A stretch of DNA of 64,000 bases, taken from contig FN649741.1 of the NCBI GenBank assembly GCA_000310025.1, positions 4,723,587-4,787,586 of the forward strand, read 5' to 3'. Origin of the DNA: Ectocarpus siliculosus. Its lineage: Eukaryota > Sar > Phaeophyceae > Ectocarpales > Ectocarpaceae. The notes below the pieces were generated by a model. The model ran no database searches. It was not told the DNA's origin and worked only from the letters and a program-made list of their open reading frames with translations. Position numbers and translations under genes: made by a program. This document shows positions 1-10,499 of the stretch, in pieces (position 1 is the first letter of the stretch; every line of letters starts with the position of its first letter).

Positions 1-182
1 ATAGTGGTACAGACGCGACGATGGCATGCCCATAACCAAGCCCAAGGTCGCTGTGCCTACGTAGCCATGGTCTGGACCTAGGCCAAGGTTCCTTGTATAC
101 CGAATCCTACCCAGTTTCGGACTGTGTCCAGGTTACCATTGACGTACGTTGGCAGGGTCTGGAACGAGGGCAACGTGCCTTT

Positions 183-440
183 CGTGCCTAACCCTGCCCA
201 GGTACTATACCTTGGCCAGGTTACCCAACCCCACTCATGTGATAATGGGGGGCGTACCCAAAAGGTCGCTCGTGCCGAACCCTGCCCAGGTACTTGACCT
301 TGCCCAGGTTACCTAACCCTAGTCATGTGATAATGGGGGGCGTACCCAAAAGGTCGCTCGTGCCGAACCCTGCCCAGGTACTTGACCTTGCCCAGGTTAC
401 CTAACCCTAGTCAACGCCTAATGGGGGGCGTACCGATAAA
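183..440. repeat. 88-bp tandem repeat, about three copies
   Basis: Three head-to-tail copies with a period of exactly 88 bp: blocks beginning CGTGCC at 183, 271 and 359 line up base for base. The second and third copies are almost identical; the first is diverged. Each unit carries CCCTGCCCAGGTA and ACCTAACCCT stretches. Sequence from 1 to 182 contains further loose matches to the same words (GCCCAAGG, CCAGGTTACC), so the array probably begins before or at the window edge. No coding function is apparent. Confidence 0.85.
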
Positions 441-936
441 GTCCCCCCCCCCCCCAACCTTGTGGCTTAGCCGAATGGCCACGGGTGAGGCCATTGCTGC
501 GGCAAGAACATCTTCGGTCTCGTCGGTAGATCTCGAAAAGGCACGCACGGCAGCGATTGCTGCTGTTGCGAATGCTGCGGGCGCTGCCCGCAATGTTTGA
601 TCTCGGCACGGCCCATCGCGAGGAATAGCAGGAAGCACCTTCCGCGAGACTCCAAGCGACTGTGGAGACGAAACGTGTGAGCGGGTAGCCTTCTCGCTCT
701 CGCGCATGTCTATGTACTTTTGGGAACGGTTTTGGGAACTGCACGGCATTGTTGGCACGTCGTGCCTTCAAACGAAGCACGACTTTTCTTGTTCTTCCGC
801 ATGACGCCATCTTGTTGTATAAAACCCAATTATATTTTATTTTATCTCATCAGCATGGCCCAACGAATCCATCTCTTTATCATGATATCTGCTAGAAGCA
901 GCAGAGCAGCATGGCGAAGGGTCCATCCAGCCCCGG
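441..936. other. Unassigned stretch
   Basis: A poly-C run lies at about 443-454. Overlapping short ORFs on both strands look like shadows of Ala/Arg-rich sequence. I see no domain, RNA gene or repeat that I can support. Confidence 0.4.
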
Positions 937-980
937 AGATTACGTTCCATCCATCTGGGAGGATGGATGGAACGTAATCT
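937..980. repeat. Perfect 19-bp hairpin
   Basis: The arm at 937-955 is the exact reverse complement of 962-980, with a 6-nt loop (TGGGAG) between. Nothing nearby marks it as a Helitron end (no CTRR shortly after) or as a terminator. It lies just upstream of a dispersed repeat block that begins near 1000. Confidence 0.85.
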
Positions 981-999
981 AAACCATGCATCTTTCCCC

Positions 1000-1398
1000 A
1001 GCCGGGCCGAAGTTGGGGGCAGCCCTACAACGCAATGCCTTCTAGGTACTCTGTGTTATCGACTCTCCGTAGGGCTGCACATCAACGTATGTACGAACGT
1101 ATGTCTCCTTCCGGGACTGTCAGATCAGACAAACAGCCAATCAGCTGCAACGAAGTCATCTGCCTTTCTATACACAAAAGCCGTGAAACGTGACACGTTG
1201 TGAGTGACTCGTTCTGGCCGGTGCACGGTAGCCGACATTTGTCTCTTTATCTTCTGCCCTTGTAGAGATCGTGTAGCAGTGATGGATATTGGTCGGGCAG
1301 AAGGGTTCGATACAATACGCCCATCGTATCGAGAGAAAAACACAAAATACCGATATTTTGTTCGATATTTATCCCGAAAATGGCTCGGTACGTATCGA
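1000..1398 (+). repeat. Dispersed repeat, copy 1 (CCAAT-containing block)
   Basis: The section 1137-1398 is repeated in the same orientation at 3229-3485, with only a few substitutions and small indels. It begins CCAATCAGCTGCAACGAAG and ends in CGATATT/GTATCGA-rich sequence. The section 1000-1160 also resembles 36775-36975, sharing GCCGGGCCGAAG, GGGACTGTC and CCAATCAGCT. It could be a promoter-bearing transposon end or a long terminal repeat of the element that holds the recombinase gene between the two copies. Confidence 0.7.
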
Positions 1399-1677
1399 AT
1401 TTTGTTTTCTTTCGAATTGCTTCATTATTTCTTCGATTTCTAGGCTACGTGTTGGGGAGAGAGACGCATGAAACGCTCATCGTCTCTCCGGCCGCGTTAG
1501 CTGCGAAGGCCGGCGTCAACTGTTACAAATCCATCTCTCTCCCCACAAATACTAGCCGGGGGACTACGACTGCTAACGCAGGAGTCCCAAAACTGACCAA
1601 GTCCTCAAATGGTACACACCATTCTACAACACCCACATCGAGGTCAGTTTCTGGACTGTTACCGAATAAGTCAACTA

Positions 1678-2759
1678 CTATGCGTTCCCCATACGGTCCC
1701 CTCCCCCGGCTGTCTCGATACTATCCTGCTGCCGTCTGTAGTTCCGTGACACTCGCCGCGAATCCTCTACATTGTTTCGCGCGTACGGCTTGTAGGCAAT
1801 CGACCTCCACTTTCCTTCTCTCTGAATCACTCGTTCTGCGATGTCTCCGCCCGATGCAAGAGCCGTCGCGGCTCCAATTGGCAACGAGTGCAACGCGTAC
1901 TCCTGGGGGTTACACCCCGACTTCGCTACCACTTCTCTGACTGCACGGAGGGCAGCACTATACCTCAACTACTCTCACTGCTCTTCCACTACGGTACGAA
2001 GCCAACGGAGCGGAGTCAGGCAACGTCGCATGACACGACAATAGCTCCACCACAAGAGCCACCGCGCCGCCGCGTGCTCTCACACCTGACTGCGGTCCAG
2101 TGACTTCGTTTCGCGTACGAACCCGTATGTTGCCTTTCTGCTCTTGATCGGCCTTGTGCCCTCTAAACCTCATCTCGACACGGTCTGCTCTACGATAGTG
2201 ACTAAAGTCTAGTTGCGTCCCGCCGGCAAACAATGCTTTTTCCGCCCTTGGAAGACGGTGTGCCTCATGCACCCTGCCCGCGTCATTCGCGAACACCTCA
2301 TCAGACCGTGTGATGAAGAGATAGGACAGGCACAGACACAGCCACATCACTCTGCCCCCTTCCCCCCAGTTCTGCCTTGCGCTTTCCCCGTCCAGCGGCA
2401 TACGCCAGTACACAGGCAGGCGCACACGGCGTACCGTTGCAATGCATTAGGGAACTTTCCGTGCCCAAAGCCTCGTGGTTCGTCGCCATCCCCCTTAGCG
2501 CACATTTCAACATCGGAGACGACAAGTCTAGCACGACCGAAGCTTCCAGCCTACAAATATGAAAATGTTGCACAGCCGTGATTTTTCCGGATATTGTGCT
2601 CGCTAGATTACCCTCAGACTCGAAACACCAGGCTACGAAGTCTATCAACTCCCACACATGAAGGTCCCTGGCACGTTGCCCTAGAAACTTGGGCTTCTCC
2701 GTCAGCCTCCGCAACGTGCACCAAGAGTTGAAGCCTGACGTGTAAGTCCTTCTAGACAA
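1678..2759 (-). pseudogene. Tyrosine recombinase (integrase) pseudogene
   Basis: Three overlapping minus-strand frames read in order as one tyrosine recombinase. 2759-2301 gives the N-terminal SAM-like helical domain. 2425-1958 gives the first catalytic arginine in a ..ITRSDE.. context and the beta-hairpin lysine in RGHKADQ. 1968-1678 gives the C-terminal HSLPIGAATALA box, the later GKWRS tryptophan and a following tyrosine. At least two frameshifts separate the pieces, so no intact protein is made. The HxxR motif reads HSLP, a single base change from CGA to CCA, which removes the second catalytic arginine. Genes of this kind occur in DIRS/Ngaro-like retroelements, in Cryptons and as isolated copies in stramenopile genomes; no reverse transcriptase is visible here. 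It lies between direct repeats 1137-1398 and 3229-3485, which may be the ends of its element. Confidence 0.75.
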
Positions 2760-3228
2760 CTGAGTGCTCGGACAACTGAGTGCTCGGACAACTGAGTGCT
2801 CGACGAGCTGGATGCCAAGACGTCGGCAACAGAGTCCCGTCCTGCCTGTCCCAGGACCTGAGACTGCTGATTGCCCCGGGCCAACCTCGTGTAGACCGGC
2901 GTGCTGCCGTTCGATTTGGCCGCATGTGCGCTGCCAACCGAGGTAGCCCCCCCCCCGCCACGCGGGAGAGCCCGCACCCCTATTTGTCTTTCCCGTGGGT
3001 GAAGAAATCAGCGGCCTTGGGTCTCACGCCGCCCTCGCCAGCGGCGCGCGCCTCTCCTCCGCACCCTCCCCCGTTGCCGTGGCCAACGCTGCGACCACGG
3101 TCTTCGACCCGGAAGTTTGAGAGCGTGTCGAGCGTTGCCGCCACTTTCTCTGTCACCAGAACACGCCTTTGCGAGGCAAGGATTGCCACTCCGGCTGCGA
3201 CAGTTTTGCAACTGCCGGAGGCCGTCCG

Positions 3229-3520
3229 CCAATCAGCTGCAACGAAGTCATCTTCCTTTCTATACACAAAAGCCGTGAAACGTGACACGTTGTGAGTGAC
3301 TCGTTCTGGCCGGTGCACGGTAGCCGACATTTGTCTCTTTATCTTCTGCCCTTGTAGAGATCGTGTAGCAGTGATGGATATTGGTCGGGCAGAAGGGTTC
3401 GATACAATACGCCCATCGTATCGAGAGAAAAACACAAATACCGATATTTTGTTCGATATCCCGAAAATGGCTCGGTACGTATCGAGTATCGATACTCGAT
3501 ATCGATACGGCTGTTTTGAA
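3229..3520 (+). repeat. Dispersed repeat, copy 2, with TCGATA-rich tail
   Basis: Direct repeat of 1137-1398 (3229-3485), followed by a palindromic ATCGATACTCGATATCGATAC tail to about 3510. Together with copy 1 it brackets the recombinase pseudogene. The TCGATA-type tail resembles the larger tract at 18100-18235. Confidence 0.75.
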
Positions 3521-3579
3521 GGCCTGAGGTTACAAGAAGAGCGAGCGTTACACAACTATACGTACCCTGGCACACCCAA

Positions 3580-3733
3580 TGTTCGTGGGTCTACGGACAT
3601 GGTTTGGATATGTTAGCCGTACATACAAGTGTGACGCAGATGGTGTAGAACCTTTTAGGTAGGGGTACGGTGATGATGCACCGGGGCCCCCTTTTGTTGT
3701 GTGCAGCAGCCCTGCTGCTACTCCTCCTTTCTG
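3580..3733 (+). repeat. 5' LTR of copia element
   Basis: 154-bp direct repeat matching 8893-9046. It begins TGTTCGTGGGTC and ends CTCCTCCTTTCTG. It includes GTGATGATGCACCGGGGCCCCC, which may lie in the transcribed part. The sequence directly after it is not a recognisable primer binding site but an inverted piece of the pol ORF. Confidence 0.85.
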
Positions 3734-3826
3734 TTGATGGGCAGGGTGGGCAGCCCGGCCGCCGATGCATGGCGGGCGAGCAGACCTTCGGCACTCGTTG
3801 ACGACTCGTACCTCGTGTTCCGGCGA
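3734..3826 (-). repeat. Inverted copy of copia pol segment in the leader
   Basis: Reverse complement of about 6713-6805, a coding segment between integrase and reverse transcriptase. Read on the minus strand it encodes the same peptide stretch (..YESSTSAEGLLARHASAAG..) as the forward ORF near residue 960. It runs straight into the LTR at one end and into a direct copy of another pol segment at the other. Confidence 0.9.
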
Positions 3827-3920
3827 GGGAGGCCATCGGCAGCATGATGTGGGTGTCGACGTTCTCGCGCCCGGACATCTCGTTCGCTGTGCGTGCGGTA
3901 GCGCGCCACGCCCATGCCCC
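3825..3920 (+). repeat. Direct copy of copia RT-end segment in the leader
   Basis: Matches 7916-8011, a constant offset of 4091 bp, almost without change. It encodes MMWVSTFSRPDISFAVRA, which normally lies after the YVDD domain of pol. It now supplies the first ATG of the long ORF, upstream of gag. Confidence 0.9.
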
Positions 3921-6547
3921 CGTGGGCGACCCGAATATGCCCACCTCCACACTGTACAACGACTTGCGCTACACTAGGAGCGAGGTCGCACGTGGGCTCG
4001 CCGCGTTCCACTTCATCACTACCGCCGTGGTGAAAGAAACCGACAAAGCGGTCGTCAGTAGTTGTGTGACGGCGAAGGGGGTCCTTACGGAGCTTGAAAA
4101 AGTTTACGACCCCGAGTCGCAGGGATCCAAACAAGCCCTGATGAAAGAGATGTTCCGCTTCTCGATCCCGGCACACAGCAGCAGCAATCCAATCGAGCAC
4201 CTAAGCAAGCTCGAGCAGATATACATGCGCCTACGCGAAAAGGGGCTCAACGCTGACACACCATTTGTCCTCGCACACTTCGTCGACTCGCTTCCACCCG
4301 AGTACCAACAAGCGAAGTTCCTGTTGGAGACGGCGACAAAGCTGGACAGGGGCGAGATCGTCAGGATCGTAAGCACGGTGCACGCGAGCCTCCCGGAGGG
4401 GAGGAAGGCCCCGAAGGGCCAGCACAAGGCGGAGCATGCTTTCCTCGCGAGAGACGGTAACAGCAGGGGTGGAGCGCCCGGCCGCAGCAGCGGCGGCCGC
4501 AACAAGGGTGGCGGCGGCGGTGGTGGCGGCCAGAAGGGGAAAGGGGGTGGCAGCAAGGGCGGTGGGGGCGGTGGTGGTGGCAACAGCGGCGGAGGCGGCG
4601 GCGGCGGTGCAAGTAGCATGCACGGCCGCTGCTTCCGGTGCGGAGAGAAGGGTCACCAGGCGGCCGCCTGTACCAAGCCCGAGCCCCTGCGATGCGAGAA
4701 GTGCCTGGGCTACGGACACGACAAGAGCACGTGCTCGTCCGAGCAGGCGGTGCTCGCGGTGGAGCTGCCGGTCTTGGACGCCACCGCACTGGACGTGGCA
4801 GAGGAGGCGCTAGTGGTCCGTGACTTCACAGGCGAGTGGAACAGAGTCGTTGATCGAGGGGGTGTAGAGCAGGCCAGGCAGGAAAGGTTTGTGGCCGATA
4901 CCGGCGCAACCAACCACATGTTCCCGAGCGCTAACGCGTTCGACAACTACCATGAGTGCGATCGACGTTTGAGTGTCGCCGCAGGGAAGCAAGCCTTCGC
5001 CATCGTAGGGTATGGCGACGTGAGGGTGACCATCGGTTCTCGCGTTGGGACCACAGACCTGTTGTTGAAACGGGTCGCTCATGTGCCAGAGCTCAACTAC
5101 AACCTCGTGTCCCTCACAGCCCTCTTGAAACAAACCAAGGGCCGCTTAGCCGCAGACGAGCACGAGTTGGAGGTGTTCGTTGGTGGGGGGGAGTCGGTGT
5201 ACTTCCCTCTATGGGGGGACCTGTTCGTTCAGACTGGTCACCGCATAGAGTCGGGTAGGGAACTAGCCTGTGCCATAATTGCTCCTGGTATCGCGAAAGC
5301 GAACCGCACCCCCGTTGACATCAACGACTTCCACTGCGCGCACGGCCACTCCCACGAGGTGCTGCTGAAGAACACGGCGAAGCAGCAAGGGGTGACGCAG
5401 GTGGGCCAGCTCCGGGAGTGCATGGGGTGCTCGACGGCAAAGGGGCTATCCAAGCCCATCCCCAACAGGACGTCAACCCGAGCAGTTAAGAAACTGCAGA
5501 GAGTTTTCGTGGATTTGAGTGGGAAGGCAAGGGTGCAGAGCTTGGGGGGGAAGTGGTACACCCTCATTGTAAGGGATGACTGCACGAGGTGGAACCGCGT
5601 CTACTTCTTGAAAAACAAGTCAGACGCTGCAGAGGCATTCGGGAGATACCTAGCGGAAAACAGGGCAGACGGAGCCCCATCCGAGGTCATGGTCGTGCGG
5701 TCTGACAACGGAGGAGAGTTTTTCGAGGGAGAGTTCGGAAAGCTGTGCCGCAAGTATTGCATCAAGCAGGAGTTCACCCCCGCATACAGCCCAGAATACA
5801 ACGGTGTAGCTGAGAGAGCACTGGGACTGATAAAGGATGCAGCACTAGCCGCCCGCATACAAACGCCGATTCTTTACCCCGAAGCACCAAGCTACCCCTC
5901 CCTTTGGGCCGAAGCCACAGCTTGGGCATGCAACCCCCTGAACTGCACCTCTACCACATCCAACCCGGACAAGAAATCGCCGTACGAAATGTGGCACGGG
6001 CACCCACCTCCCCCAGAGGCGACGTACCCGTTCCTCAAACCCGCCGTATACAAGGTCAAGCGCACGCACAAGTCAGAGCCGAAAGCAAAAAAGTGTTTTT
6101 ACCTCGGCCCTGGAATCAACACAAACCGTGATTGCGTGCGCATCCTGAACGAAAAACGCCAAGCGATCACCACTCGCAACTTCACCTGGCAATCTGTGCC
6201 CGCCGCCCCGACCGCGCACCCCCAGCCGCTGCCTCCCATTGCAGAGGAGGACGAGGAGCTCACGACTGGGGAGCACGAGGACGGGGGGGGTGCGTCATGC
6301 CACGGTGGAGGGAGGGCGGAGGGAGAACCTGAGGATGGAGGTTTCCACCTTGACACGACGGCAAACCCGGGGCCCGCGGAGCCGCCCGCGCGCGATGCGC
6401 CGGCGGCGCCGCCGGCCGCGCCCGAGGAGTCGGGCGCGGGCGACGCTGGCGATGGCGCCCCCTCGAGCAGGGAGGGCGCGAGCGTCGCCCCATCTACCAC
6501 GTCGACCGGGATGGCCGATGTGGGCGGCGGCGAGGACGACCGCCGCC

Positions 6548-6589
<42 letters not shown>

Positions 6590-8582
6590 GTGGCGGCAGC
6601 GACAGCGGCAGCGACACGGATATTCCGGCGCTCCGCGGGCCCGAGGAACGGAGGCTCGCCCGCTTTGGCGAGCCGGCCGAACTCACCAGCCGCCGACTCA
6701 GGGAGAACCCTCGCCGGAACACGAGGTACGAGTCGTCAACGAGTGCCGAAGGTCTGCTCGCCCGCCATGCATCGGCGGCCGGGCTGCCCACCCTGCCCAT
6801 CAACAGCACGGAGGAGTACACCCACTGGATGCTCGCGTGTGTGGTCGACGTGGTGGAAGGGCTAGAGGCGAGGGCGGTGCAAGCGCTGCTGTGCGAGCGC
6901 GCGGAGGAGGCCAACGTCGCGCGCCAAGAGGCCGAGGACTTCCTGCTGGGAGCGGAGGACCTCGTGCTCAACTCTCCAGACGCCTTCGTGAGGGCCCTGG
7001 CGTCGACCGAGCTGAGTACAGAATCCCCCATAGGCAAGCGTCCGAGTGACGTTGAATCCCCCCCCATGACCGTAGCCGGCGTTTCCAAGTCTGTGTACAG
7101 AGAGGGGTGGGAACAGGCCATGAGGGAAGAGTTCGATGGGCACTTGGACACGGGAACGTTTTCATTCGTAGACGGTACGCCAGAGGGGCGTAGACCTGTG
7201 AGTTCTAAGTGGCGTTTTACTTGGAAGACGAACAAGGAGGGGAAAATCGAGAAGTTCAAAGCGCGTCTGGTCGCTAGGGGTTTTTACTTCTACTCATCCT
7301 CCCCTTGCCCATCATCCACATCCATTAAACTGATGCTTGCGGTAGCCAATGAGAAATCATTGAAACTCAACCACTGGGATGTCAAGCAGGCGTTTACACA
7401 CGCTAAGTTAGACGAGGATGTGTTCTTGAGGCTCCCCGCGGGGTGCGGGGAAAAATCCCACAAAGTTGTGAAGGCTGAGCGTGCTATTTACGGCTTGAAG
7501 CAGAGCGGCAGGCAGTGGGGGTACCACGCTGCCGACACGCTTGTAGAAAACGGGTTCGAGCAGTGCAAGGCGGACCCGTGCGTCTTCCGCAAGATGAAAG
7601 ACGATGTCGTGGTGATGATTATCGTGATTTATGTGGATGACATTTTGGTGGCTGGGTCTGATGATGATTGCAAGGAGTTGCTCGCTTCCCTCAACAAGGC
7701 ATTCCCCACCAAAGACCTTGGAGAGTGTGTGTGTGGTTCGACGGGTGTGCCGTTGAGAGAGACCTAGAGGCTGGGACCCTTAGAATCTCCCAAACCGCGT
7801 ACATTGACAGCATCGTGAATCGCTTTGATGTGCAATCGACCTCCCCCATCCCTGCTTCCCCTGGTGCCGACCTAGGGCCGAAGCGAGATGACGAAAGTGG
7901 AGGGGAGTGGCCGGTGAGGGAGGCCATCGGCAGCATGATGTGGGTGTCGACGTTCTCGCGCCCGGACATCTCGTTCGCTGTGCGTGCGGTAGCGCGCCAC
8001 GCCCATGCCCCTGCCGAGAGGCACTGGAAGGCGATACGGAAGATCCTCGCCTACCTCAAAGAGACGAGGGACCTCGGGATTACCTATTAACGGTGATCGG
8101 GGCTGGGGCTGGCGGTGTACGTGGACGCTAGCTACGCCGACGCTGAGGATAGACGTTCGGTGTCAGGGCTGGCAACAACGGTTGGAGGAACCGTCATCAG
8201 CCACGGTAGCAAGACGCAAGCTATCGTATCTTTGTCGTCTACGGAGGCAGAGTACATTGCTGCAGGAGAGGGTGTGAAAGAAGCTTTGTTTGTGCGTGCA
8301 GTGCTCTCGTTTATTGCCCCAGAGACCAGTGGCGGTAGCATTCAGGTCCTTGAGGACAATCAGGGGGCCATGGCCTTGGTGCAGAACCCCCTTAGCTCAG
8401 CGCGTAGCAAGCACATCGACGTGCGGTACCACTTCATTCGTGGATTGTTTAGGTCGGGTGACATCTCGATCAAGTTTGTGTCGACGTCGGAGCAACATGC
8501 AGACATGCTCACCAAGGCTCTTAGCAAGAGCAACCTGCAGTACCACCGGAAAAAGCTGATGAATTTGCCGGAGCTTCTGTAG
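3844..8582 (+). pseudogene. Copia gag-pol, frameshifted
   Basis: The first frame, 3844-7767, encodes 1307 residues. The first ~25 come from a misplaced pol segment and true gag begins near 3921. Gag is followed by a Gly-rich linker and two CCHC zinc knuckles near residue 263 (CFRCGEKGH.. and CEKCLGYGH..). The protease site DTGATNH is near 351. Integrase D, D and E lie near residues 556 (VDLSG), 618 (RSDNGGEF) and 654 (VAERA). RT has YVDD near 1262. Between KARLVARGF and SIKLML about ten expected residues are missing. The frame breaks at about 7725 in a GT dinucleotide run, continues in another frame to a stop at 8090, and resumes at 8115-8582 with RNase H (VDASYAD, STEAEY, EDNQGA). A Ser tract from (GCA)n lies before RT. 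The element is inactive unless complemented. Confidence 0.9.
6548..6588 (+). repeat. (GCA)n microsatellite in copia pol
   Basis: About 13.7 uninterrupted GCA/AGC units, read in frame as polyserine in the variable linker between integrase and reverse transcriptase. On the other strand it reads as polyleucine inside a long shadow ORF. Confidence 0.9.
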
Positions 8583-8892
8583 GATTTTTTAGCGCTTGGG
8601 GAAGGTCATGTATACCATGCGGAGAAAGATGCATAACTGCCGCGGGCTGTGTCCCATTGGCAGGAGTAGGAGGCTTGCCTCGCATTCTTGTCTTCGCCTT
8701 GGCCTTCCTGATAAGTGCGGCCTTTGTGATCCGCCGTGATAGCAATGGTTTGTGTTGGATGGGGTTTATTTTCGAGGGGTTTTGCCCGGGCGCCGGGTTT
8801 CCCCTCGACCACCGTATTGGCATTTTATTGATGTATCCGGGGTGTTTTTGCCCCACTGATGGTTAGTCACTTGCGTGAAGAACCAGGGAGGG

Positions 8893-9046
8893 TGTTCGTG
8901 GGTCTACGGACATGGTTTGGATATGTTAGCCGTACATACAAGTGTGACGCAGATGGTGTAGAACCTTTTAGGTAGGGGTACGGTGATGATGCACCGGGGC
9001 CCCCTTTTGTTGTGTGCAGCAGCCCTGCTGCTACTCCTCCTTTCTG
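8893..9046 (+). repeat. 3' LTR of copia element
   Basis: Matches 3580-3733 across 154 bp. The RNase H frame ends about 310 bp upstream. No obvious polypurine tract lies directly before it; the preceding bases are GAAGAACCAGGGAGGG, which is purine-rich and could serve. Confidence 0.85.
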
Positions 9047-9445
9047 AGCACGACAGCGCCCTGGGTACGGGCGTTGCCTCACCGTCTGAAGTTAATACAC
9101 TACACAAACAATACCCGATAAGTACACGGAGTACGGCCGACAAACACCCAAACCCTTATCTGAAGTATACAGCAGTGCGGGAGACGTGCGCGCATGGTCC
9201 GGCGGCATGGAAGTAGTGGTGTTTGCCAGGTGCCAGGTGTGTGCAGTTGAACATCACGAGCACAACAACAGCGAGCACACGTTGTGATGTGATGTTGCGC
9301 ATACAAAACTGCATCGTGCAAGAGTTGGTTGTGTAGCTATGTCCACCAGATATATTTTACATTTTACAGTCAGTGTGCATGTGTGTATAACAGTTCTATC
9401 ATTTGTGTTCGGCGTAACTTTCGAGTATTTCGCATTTCCAGCGGG
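9047..9445. other. Unassigned stretch after copia element
   Basis: Low-complexity CA/GT-rich sequence with no recognisable ORF, RNA or repeat. Confidence 0.35.
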
Positions 9446-9452
9446 CCGCTCT

Positions 9453-9906
9453 CCGTTCAAAGATCGGTTTTCTCGAGCCCTGACAGACCAGCATTTCTCC
9501 CACCATTTTTCACTTGGATTTAGAGTTCATTCTGTCTTTCCGCTTCTGGGCATGTTTCCGCTCCGCCGCCGCTCCGCCTTTTCTCGATCACGTGTGGAGC
9601 ACTCTGTCTGCTCTCGGGTTTCTCTTCGCTCTCCGTCTGCCTCATTCCCTCTGCAGACCAGCACCAGCACTCTGTCTGCTCTCGGTTCGTTCTCTGCGCT
9701 CTCCGTCTGTCTGCAGCACCTCATTTCTGCACGCCCAGCATTCTGTCTGCCTCTTCGTCTCGGAACACAAATATAGTCTCCGTTCAAAGATCGGTTTTTT
9801 CGAGCCTCTTCATTTCTTTCAAGCCTCTTCGTCTCGGAACACAAATATAGTCTCCGTTCAAAGATCGGTTTTCTCGAGCCTCTTCGTCTCTGAACACAAA
9901 TATAGG
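9453..9906 (+). repeat. Repeats of CGTTCAAAGATCGGTTTT block
   Basis: The block CCGTTCAAAGATCGGTTTT..CGAGCC occurs at 9453, 9780 and 9854. From 9758 a longer unit (TCTCGGAACACAAATATAGTCT..) is repeated in tandem: 9758-9831 (74 bp), 9832-9886 (55 bp, lacking 19 bp) and a partial third from 9887. CT-rich spacers between contain CTCTGTCTGC repeats. The array leads directly into a Helitron fragment. Confidence 0.8.
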
Positions 9907-9929
9907 TATACTTGGAGCTCTGCCACATT

Positions 9930-10486
9930 CGGCTATTCAGCGACGTACTTTCTCCGACATTCGTAACTACGCCAAAGAACTACCGTTCGACGATCTTCAA
10001 GCACGTATTGATGAGATACGCACACGAGCTTCAACGGATGACGGTGCTGTCACTTCTCACGACGCTATTATTATGCGCATGTTTCACACACGAAACCCTA
10101 CTGGAATTCGCCGTCGTAAACGTTTTCTGCCTTTACATCTGAAGATTTCCGATTTTTCAACTGCCGAGTTTCATGTGCTTGAAGCTCATGTACAACATAT
10201 TCGAGCGCATGCGAGCCTTTACGGTTCCGTTACTGTTGCTGATGCTGCAATTATGAGATTATACCACACACGAACACCCAAAGCTATTCGCCGCCGTCAA
10301 AAAATATCTTCACTAGAAACAAGTTCGACCTCTACGCAATCAAAATCTGCTTCCATGCCACATTCGGCTATTCAGCGACGTACTTACTCCGACATCATGT
10401 TATATATATACTTACAGGATGGTCGTCGTGACGTGACACATTTCTTGTTAATAGTATGGAAAAAAATAAACAAAAAATGGCTGTGA
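9930..10486 (+). pseudogene. Helitron replicase N-terminal fragment, copy 1
   Basis: About 395 bp (9959-10357) is nearly identical to 14472-14866, the N-terminal part of the longer Helitron ORF. The readable peptide contains two related ~45-residue halves, one with AIIMRMFHTRNPTGIRRR and one with AIMRLYHTRTPKAIRRR. On either side of the shared block lies another short repeat, CCACATTCGGCTATTCAGCGACGTACTT (about 9926 and 10369), encoding PHSAIQRRT. The frame then runs into unrelated AT-rich sequence and stops at 10486. No HUH or helicase motif is present, so this is a truncated piece with no replicase activity. Confidence 0.7.
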
Positions 10487-10499
10487 TAATTTTTTTCGT

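Larger units (their letters stand above)
3580..9046 (+). mobile_element. Ty1/copia LTR retrotransposon, defective
   Basis: About 5.47 kb bounded by two 154-bp direct repeats beginning TGTTCG (3580-3733 and 8893-9046). They read as identical over the bases compared, which suggests a fairly recent insertion. The order gag, protease, integrase, reverse transcriptase, RNase H is that of Ty1/copia. The flanks (..CACACCCAA before, AGCACGAC.. after) show no target duplication that I can identify, and the repeats do not end in CA, so the true LTRs may extend further on one side or the ends may be rearranged. The leader between the 5' LTR and gag is built from copies of internal pol sequence. Coding sequence is broken at about 7725 and 8090. 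Confidence 0.9.

Noticed and set aside
4104-4619. Minus-strand ORF rich in proline and leucine
   Set aside because: Shadow of the glycine-rich linker in copia gag on the plus strand.
6099-7259. 386-codon minus-strand ORF with Ser and Leu runs
   Set aside because: Antisense of copia pol; its runs arise from the (GCA)n tract and no domain is present.
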